The notes under the pieces were generated by a model. It did not search any database. It saw only the letters and a program-made list of their open reading frames with translations, and was not told the DNA's origin. A DNA stretch of 64,000 nt, taken from DATJPW01 sp963752855 (GTDB taxonomy: Bacteria; Desulfobacterota; Desulfomonilia; Desulfomonilales; Desulfomonilaceae). This document shows, piece by piece, positions 58,212 to 64,000 of this stretch. Location of the stretch: the NCBI GenBank assembly GCA_963752855.1, contig CAVVZX010000047.1, positions 310,001 through 374,000 of the forward strand, written 5' to 3'. Position numbers and translations under genes: made by a program. Numbering within the stretch: the stretch's first letter is position 1; the number at the start of each line of letters is the position of its first letter.

Positions 58212-60724
58212 ACCGCCTGAAACTGTTGCGATAAATATGGACGGGAAGGCTCTTTTGGTGGAAAAAGGGCTTACCATCCTGCAGGTTGCGCAGCAGAATA
58301 ATGTTTATATTCCGAACTTTATGCGCCCACAAAGATCTCTCCCCGTTTGGCGGATGCCGCATGTGCATCGTCGAGATCGAGGGGAGGAGAGGTTTTGCAA
58401 CAGCTTGTACAACTCCTGCTGAAAAAGGGATGATTATAAGGACTCGCACTACGGCAATTAGGTCTCAAAGAGTTGAGGTACTACAGTTGCTGCTCAGCGA
58501 GCATCCATCAAGCTGTCTGGTTTGCGATGAAAAAGATGAGTGCAAAGACTATTCGAGCACCATCCGGAAAGCCGGTGTGACAACAGGATGTCGCTACTGC
58601 CCCAACGATGGCCAATGCGAATTGCAGGATATTGTGGAGAAAGTGGGCGTTACGGAAATTAATTTTCCTATTCATTATCGCAACCTGCGAGTGGAGAAAG
58701 AAGATCCTTTTTACGATCGAGATTACAATCTTTGCGTCCTCTGCGGCAGGTGCGTCAGAATGTGCCAGGAAGTTCGAGGAGTCAATCTGCTCGCCTTTAA
58801 ACAGCGTGGACGGGCGACATTGGTCGGGCCCGCATTCGATCGTACTCACCTGGAGGCAGGATGCGAATTTTGCGGAGCTTGTGTCTCCGTCTGTCCCACG
58901 TGGCGCTTTGTCGGAAAAGATAAGGAAATGGGATGGGAAACCTGACCGTGAACAGCCGACGACCTGCGGTCTTTGCGGAGTAGGTTGCCAGATAAATATC
59001 TTGGCAAAAAATGACGAAGTTATAGGCGGCTTGCCTGCTGACAGCAATCAAGGGCGTGGCCGCCAACTTTGTGTAAAGGGTAGATTCTGCATACCGGAAT
59101 TGGTGACGAATCACGAGCGACTCCGACGACCTTTCCGCAATGCAGATGTAGGGAAACTGTTCATCCCCGTAGAAGAAGCGGTCGCCATTGCTGCCGAGAA
59201 ACTCTCCCAGTGTCCGCCTGAGAATTTCGCGATGCTCGTTTCAGCCGACGCTACTAACGAAGATCTATACATAGCCCAGAAATTCACCAGAACGGTTATG
59301 GGCTCGCACGCTATCGATACTTCGTCAAGGACATTTTATGGTCCCGGTTTTGAAGCATATTTAAAACTTTTTGAAATGGCTGTGCCCTTAACCGAGGTGC
59401 AAAACGCCTCAGCGGTGGTTTGTGTAGGGCTCGATACTCAATTCGGGAGATCCACTGTGGGGGTCGAGGTGAGACGGGCGCTGAAAGAGGGCGCAAAACT
59501 GGTGAGTATCAACTCCCGCCACCACAACCTGGATGTAATTGCCGATAAATGGTTGAAGCCGAAATTTGGCGCTGAAGCTGATCTCCTGAATTCACTCGTA
59601 GACCTTACTTCATCCACCCAAGCGAAAGTTGAATTAAAGAAAGATGGCCAGGATCCGGAGGAGCTTCGGTACCGTAGCTGAAATGCTCACACAAGGCACA
59701 TCCCCGGTGATTCTCGTAGGTTCGGATTTCGTGAATAATTCGCAAGCTGGCTCAAATTTTTGAAGCAATTCGGAAATTGGCCAAGAATATAGGCGCGGGG
59801 ATTCTTCCACTGCCTGCCCAGAATAATCTGGTCGGTTCAGTTTTGATGGGCGCATATCCTGAACTGCTGCCCGGCGGATTATCGTCCGCAAATCCGGAGA
59901 GAGTTAATAATCTCAAAAGCCTCTGGTCTCTGGAAATGCCAGATTCTAAATCCACATGGAATGCCGACACCCTGGCAAAAGCATCGGATCTTAAAGTGCT
60001 GTATCTTATCGGGGCAATTCCTTACGAACAAACCCCCAAGTGCGATTTTCTGATTTATCAGAATAGTTATCCTGCTGATTCAATCCTTACGGCTGATCTT
60101 GTCCTGCCTTCCGCCACTTTTACTGAAGTGGACGGAACCTTTATCAATGGAGAAGGCCGGATTCAGCTCGTCAGAAAAGCGGTGAACTCTCCCGGCGAAG
60201 CAATGCCGGATTGGGAGCTTCTCTGTTTGATAGCTAAGAAAATGGGCAAAGCGGGATTTGATTTCACTAGTGTCGAGGAGATTGATAGTGAGATTTCCCG
60301 AGTTGTAGAGGGATTTGAAATTCCTGACGGTCCGGACCGGAAGGTTCTTCCGATCAAAATTGAAGGTGAACTGGAAAAAACCTCAAACGATTTTTCCGGT
60401 TCCGATACAGATTCGGATAGACCTTTTTACCTGGATATTTCCATTAACGAGCATAGCTATCGCGGATTTCCGATTTCATTATGGGCTAAGGGACTGAAGG
60501 AGCTTTTGCCTGACAACAGTTTGGCTGTAAACCCTGAAGATGCCGAGAAACTTGGAGTGGTCGATGGAGATGAACTGGTGGTTACCGCTGCTGAGTTCGA
60601 AAAGTCGTGGGCGATTCGAGTCATGAAGCAGCAGCCCCAGGGCATTTTGCATGTTAGACTAAACGAAGGGGAAATTGTCAGGCCGGCCCCATGCCCGGTC
60701 AGGATAAGAAGAAAAGATGTTTAA
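58204..60724 (+). CDS. NuoG-like iron-sulfur protein with a non-catalytic molybdopterin-type domain (frameshifted)
   Basis: The ATG overlaps the previous gene by 8 bases. Breaks near 58300, 58940, 59680 and 59765. N-terminal 2Fe-2S (CAHKDLSPFGGCRMC), the Cys-rich NuoG region (CLVCDEKDECKDY, CRYCPNDGQC), two 4Fe-4S sites (CVLCGRCVRMC, CEFCGACVSVC) and a further one (CGLCGVGC ... CVKG). The large domain then follows the molybdopterin oxidoreductase fold, but where formate dehydrogenases have Sec/Cys-His this protein reads SSRTFYGPG. So no metal-ligand Cys/Sec and no catalytic His: probably electron transfer or structure only, as in NuoG, rather than formate oxidation. Confidence 0.85.
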
Positions 60725-61563
60725 AATACTCGATAAACGGATGATCGTTCCGAATATTCATCTCCTCACCCTGGAGGCTCCTGCGGTGGCAAAGTCGGTT
60801 CAACCGGGGCAATTCGTGATCGTGAGAGCGAGCGAAGAGGGAGAGAGAATACCGTTGTCAGTATCCGATTGGAACGCCGATGACGGAACAGTGACTCTCA
60901 TTTTTATGGAAGTGGGCGATACTACAGGAAGTCTCGCCGCTCTGGAAAGCGGGATGAGTATTCCCACGATAGTCGGACCGCTTGGGAAGGCTACAGAGAT
61001 TGAAAAGTTACGGCACAGTGATGTGTGTCGGCGGATGTTACGGGATCGGAAGTATATACCCAGTTGCTCGAGCTTTGAAACAAAAAGGAAACAAAGTCAT
61101 CACTGCAATAGAGTCGAGGAGTTCCTATCTTTTTTACTGGGAAGATAAGCTCAAGGAAGTTTCCGATCAGATTATCCATATCACCAGAGACGGAACAAAA
61201 GGATATCGTGGGCACGTGGGAAGACTGAACGTGATTCTTTCATCCCTGGGTCCCATCGATAGGATGTTCATTAATGGCTGCACTTTCCTTCTGAAACGCG
61301 GATCAGACGTGAGCCGTCCATTAGGCATACCAACCGTCGTCAATTTGAATCCGATTATGATTGATGGGACCGGTATGTGTGGCGTCTGTCGAGTGAGCGT
61401 CGGCTCTACCACTCGCTTTGCGTGTGTGCACGGTCCGGATTTCGACGGGCATCAGGTCGACTGGGCTGAGTTGCTGCAACGCCGCAAGACATACATGAGG
61501 GAAGAAGGCATCCCGTTGAAGACGAGCAGATGTGAAGAACATTCTGCCTCGATACAGGAATAG
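60717..61563 (+). CDS. nfnA: NfnA-like ferredoxin-NADP reductase subunit (one frameshift)
   Basis: The ATG overlaps the previous stop. The FAD part (VQPGQFVIVRASEEGERIPLSV, MEVGDTTGSLAAL, VGPLGKATEI) and the NAD(P) part (VMCVGGCYGIGSIYPVARALK) are in different frames, break near 61020. The C-terminus binds a 2Fe-2S cluster through MIDGTGMCGVCRVSV and RFACVHGPDFDGHQVDW. This is the small subunit of NADH-dependent ferredoxin:NADP oxidoreductase (also annotated sulfide dehydrogenase beta). Confidence 0.92.
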
Positions 61564-61565
61564 TT

Positions 61566-62976
61566 ATGTCCGAGCCGGTAAAGGAAAAGAAGAAGCTGGA
61601 TTTGAATAGACGTGACATGCCTTGTCAAGCCCCGGAGGTGCGTCGGAACAATTTCACCGAAGTGGCGTTAGGGTATGATGTCGAATTGGCTGTTGGCGAA
61701 GCCAAACGCTGTCTAAACTGTAAGAAGCCAAAATGCGTTTCAAAGTGCCCGGTTGAAGTGGAGATCCCGACTTTTATCAAATGCGTCGCCGAAAGGGATT
61801 TCGCTGCCGCAATAAAGGTAATTAAGAGAAAAAACTTGCTGCCTGCTGTTTCCGGCCGAGTCTGCCCGCAAGAGGAGCAGTGCGAAGGCGGTTGTCTCCT
61901 CAATGGGCGAGGAGCGCCGATCGCTATCGGACGCCTGGAGCGATTCATTGCCGACTGGGAGGCTGCTCAAGATAATGCGGAGCTGCCTGAAATTCCGCCA
62001 TTGACGGGCAAGAAGGTTGCAGTGATTGGCGGCGGTCCGGCTGGTCTCACGGTCGCCGGCGATCTCGTGACACAGGGGCACCAGGTAACCATTTTTGAGG
62101 CTTTGCACAAAATGGGTGGGGTGCTTGTATACGGTATTCCTGAATTCAGGCTCCCCAAGGCTGTCGTGAACCGGGAAGTGGAATATCTCAAGCGTCTTGG
62201 CGTAGAAATAATTACCGACTTCGTCGTCGGCAAGACGCGAACCATGGAAAGCATTCTGGATGAATTCGACGCCGTATTTGTTGGAACCGGCGCAGGTTTG
62301 CCGTGGTTTATGAATATCCCGGGCGAAAACCTGAATGGAATATATTCCGCCAATGAATATCTGACCAGAATGAACCTGATGAAGGGATTTCTCTTTCCAG
62401 GATTTCCGCACGCCGATTAAAGAGCACAATAAAGTGATAGTTGTGGGCGGCGGCAATGTGGCTATGGACTGTGCGAGGACCGCTCTCAGATTGGGGGCCG
62501 AATCCAGGATAGTATACAGGCGGTCGAGGCACGAATTGCCTGCTCGGGAAGAGGAAGTTGAAAACGCAGAGGAAGAGGGCGTGATATTCAATTTGTTGAC
62601 CTTGCCTATAAGGTGTATTGGTAATGGCAAGGGTTGGGTCAAAGAAATCGAATGTCTCAAGATGGAATTGGGAGAGCCGGACGCTTCCGGGCGCAGGACC
62701 CCTGTGCCGATAGAAAATTCCGAGTTTATTATGCCGGTCGACGCCATCATAGTGGCCATCGGCAACAGCCCCAATCCATTGATACCCGACAGCACGCCAG
62801 GCTTGCAGATAACGAAAAAGGGAACCATAGTAGCTGATGAGGCGACAGGTAAGACGACATTGGATAAAATTTGGGCCGGTGGTGACGTGGTGTCAGGAGC
62901 CGCTACAGTGATTTCCGCTATGGGGGCCGGCCGCAGGGCTGCGAGAGCCATGAGCGAATACCTGAACAGCCATTGA
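61566..62976 (+). CDS. nfnB: NfnB-like (glutamate synthase small-chain type) subunit (one frameshift)
   Basis: About 470 residues in two frames (break near 62410). The N-terminal part binds two 4Fe-4S clusters (CLNCKKPKCVSKCPVEV; SGRVCPQEEQCEGGC). FAD and NADPH sites follow: VAVIGGGPAGLTVAGDL and VIVVGGGNVAMDCARTA. The C-terminal IWAGGDVVSGAATVISAMGAGR closes the FAD fold. With NfnA it would couple NADH, NADPH and ferredoxin by flavin-based bifurcation. Here it shares an operon with NuoEFG-like genes, which is not the standard two-gene nfn arrangement. Confidence 0.93.
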
Positions 62977-62977
62977 A

Positions 62978-64000
62978 TTATGAATCGATGATTTGCCGGA
63001 CATTCTGAAGGATCTTGGCAACATTAAAGGGCTTGCGTACGAATCCCGCGGCCCCAGCTTGACGAGCGTCCAGCGGACCGCCGCCGGATTCGTAGCCGCT
63101 GGCCACGAGAACTCTTTGCCTCCGGGTTGATCTCAAGAAGTTCCTTCATACATTGCTTGCCGCCCATCTCAGGCATTACGAGATCCAGTATTACGAGTGA
63201 GATATTGTCTTTTTCTTTTCGGTATATTTCCAGCGCTTCTTTCCCGTTTGTTGCCAGAAGCACGTTATAACCGTATCGGCCGAGAATTCGTTCGCCGAAA
63301 TCCCTGACGAAATCTTCATCATCCACGAGAAGGATGGTTTCTGTCCCTCGAGGAAACTTGATCGGCTCCGTGCCGTTTCCAAGCATATACTCTCTTGGTC
63401 CAACGACGGGAAGTAAATCTTAAAAGTGGTCCCTTTACCAGGTTCACTCTCGCAGATGATGTCGCCCCGAGTGTTGCTGCACAATTCCGTGGACAACGGC
63501 CAGCCCCAGACCGGTTCCTCTCCCCACCTCTTTGGTGGTGAAAAAGGGATCGAAAATATTCTCCAGCGTTTCTTTATCCATCCCCGAACCGGTATCGGAT
63601 ATGGTCAAGAGCACGTGGGCCCCCGGTTCGACGCCGAGATGCATACTGCAATATTCATCGTCAAGAGTGATGTTTTCCGGTACTGATTGTCAGCTTGCCT
63701 CCTTCCGGCATAGCGTCACGAGCGTTTAGCGCCAGATTCATTATCAACTGCTCCATCTGCGCAGGATCCGCATTTATGGCTGACAATGAATCCGAGAGGC
63801 GCAATTCAATCTCGATCATTCTAGGTATTGTTCGGCGTTAAGATTTTTCGCGCCTGCTCAATTTGATGGTTAAGATTAATTGGCCGTTGTTTGCTTTCGG
63901 TCTTGCGGCTGAAGGCAAGCAATCTCTGAACGAGATCTGCGCCGGTGCGAGCTGCTTCAAATATTTTCCGGAGGTCTTCATATTCGGGATCGGTTTCTTT
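62978..64000 (-). CDS. hybrid histidine kinase with receiver domain, C-terminal part (frameshifted, cut by window edge)
   Basis: Read from the window end: HisKA-type helices (DLVQRLLAFSRKTESKQRPINL), the HATPase N box (QMEQLIMNLALNARDAMPEGG), DTGSGMDKETLENIFDPFFTTK and GTGLGLAVVHGIVQQHSG, then a receiver domain (ETILLVDDEDFVRDFGERIL, LVILDLVMPEMGG, GFVRKPFNVAKIL) ending at TAA 62978-62980. Frame changes occur near 63130, 63400, 63480, 63680 and 63830. The phosphoacceptor His and the sensor domain lie outside the window. It is convergent with nfnB. Confidence 0.85.

Noticed and set aside
58930..58950. Selenocysteine TGA in the NuoG-like gene (frame ends EMGWET-TGA)
   Set aside because: The TGA lies in the linker between the ferredoxin and molybdopterin-like domains, not at a catalytic position, and a frame change there restores the protein.
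56314..60724. Iron-only hydrogenase (HydABC) operon
   Set aside because: The large subunit lacks H-cluster motifs and instead has a molybdopterin-oxidoreductase-type domain.

Overview
The window looks like the chromosome of an anaerobic, probably syntrophic or sulfate-reducing member of the Desulfobacterota (Syntrophobacterales or Desulfomonile-like). This is inferred from gene content, not from a marker gene. The pointers are a glutaconyl-CoA decarboxylase-type sodium pump with an acyl-CoA:CoA transferase under sigma-54 control, a NuoEFG-like plus NfnAB flavin/iron-sulfur operon, an ECF sigma/anti-sigma/CHAT-TPR cassette, a ScmC-like kinase-fold protein of RiPP-type cassettes, and many PAS-kinase and MCP signalling genes. 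Base composition is near 50% GC, with an AT-richer island at 25.1-30.0 kb.

Layout. 0-6.5 kb: the 3' part of an HpnJ-like radical SAM gene, tRNA-His, two small unknown genes, a saccharopine-dehydrogenase-like remnant, and a chemotaxis receptor split by an IS1595-type transposase fragment. 6.5-11.5 kb: ECF sigma factor, zinc-finger anti-sigma factor and a large membrane-anchored TPR-CHAT protein, all on the minus strand. 12-22.5 kb: a hybrid PAS histidine kinase, then two tandem AcrB-type RND pump genes and their lipoprotein adaptor. 22.9-24.8 kb: three minus-strand genes (DUF2007-like, NnrU/ICMT-like methyltransferase, small zinc-ribbon-like protein). 25.1-30.0 kb: a small genomic island inserted in tRNA-Arg, bounded by a 48-bp direct repeat.

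30-39 kb: a GalT-like nucleotidyltransferase, a sigma-54 activator with PAS domains, and the genes it probably controls: gcdB, a small membrane protein, a decayed second gcdB and an acyl-CoA transferase, ending in a stub of acyl-CoA dehydrogenase and a terminator. 39-46.2 kb: twin-CX3C secreted protein, isochorismatase-type hydrolase, ABC solute-binding protein, PilZ protein, and a minus-strand trio of TPR protein, candidate RiPP-like precursor and ScmC-like protein, plus an L,D-transpeptidase. 46.5-55.4 kb: a continuous plus-strand operon of HATPase-GNAT fusion, HisC-type aminotransferase, three-subunit xanthine-dehydrogenase-type molybdenum hydroxylase, MFS transporter, GNAT protein and STAS protein. 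55.65-63 kb: promoter, switch-like leader, then NuoE-, NuoF-, NuoG-like, NfnA and NfnB genes. The window ends inside a minus-strand hybrid histidine kinase.

About twenty genes carry single-base frame changes although all conserved motifs persist across the breaks. That pattern points mainly to indel errors in the sequence. Separately, a few genes are truly decayed (receptor with transposase fragment, second gcdB, acyl-CoA dehydrogenase stub, saccharopine-dehydrogenase remnant). Frameshifted genes are given here as one feature spanning all their pieces.
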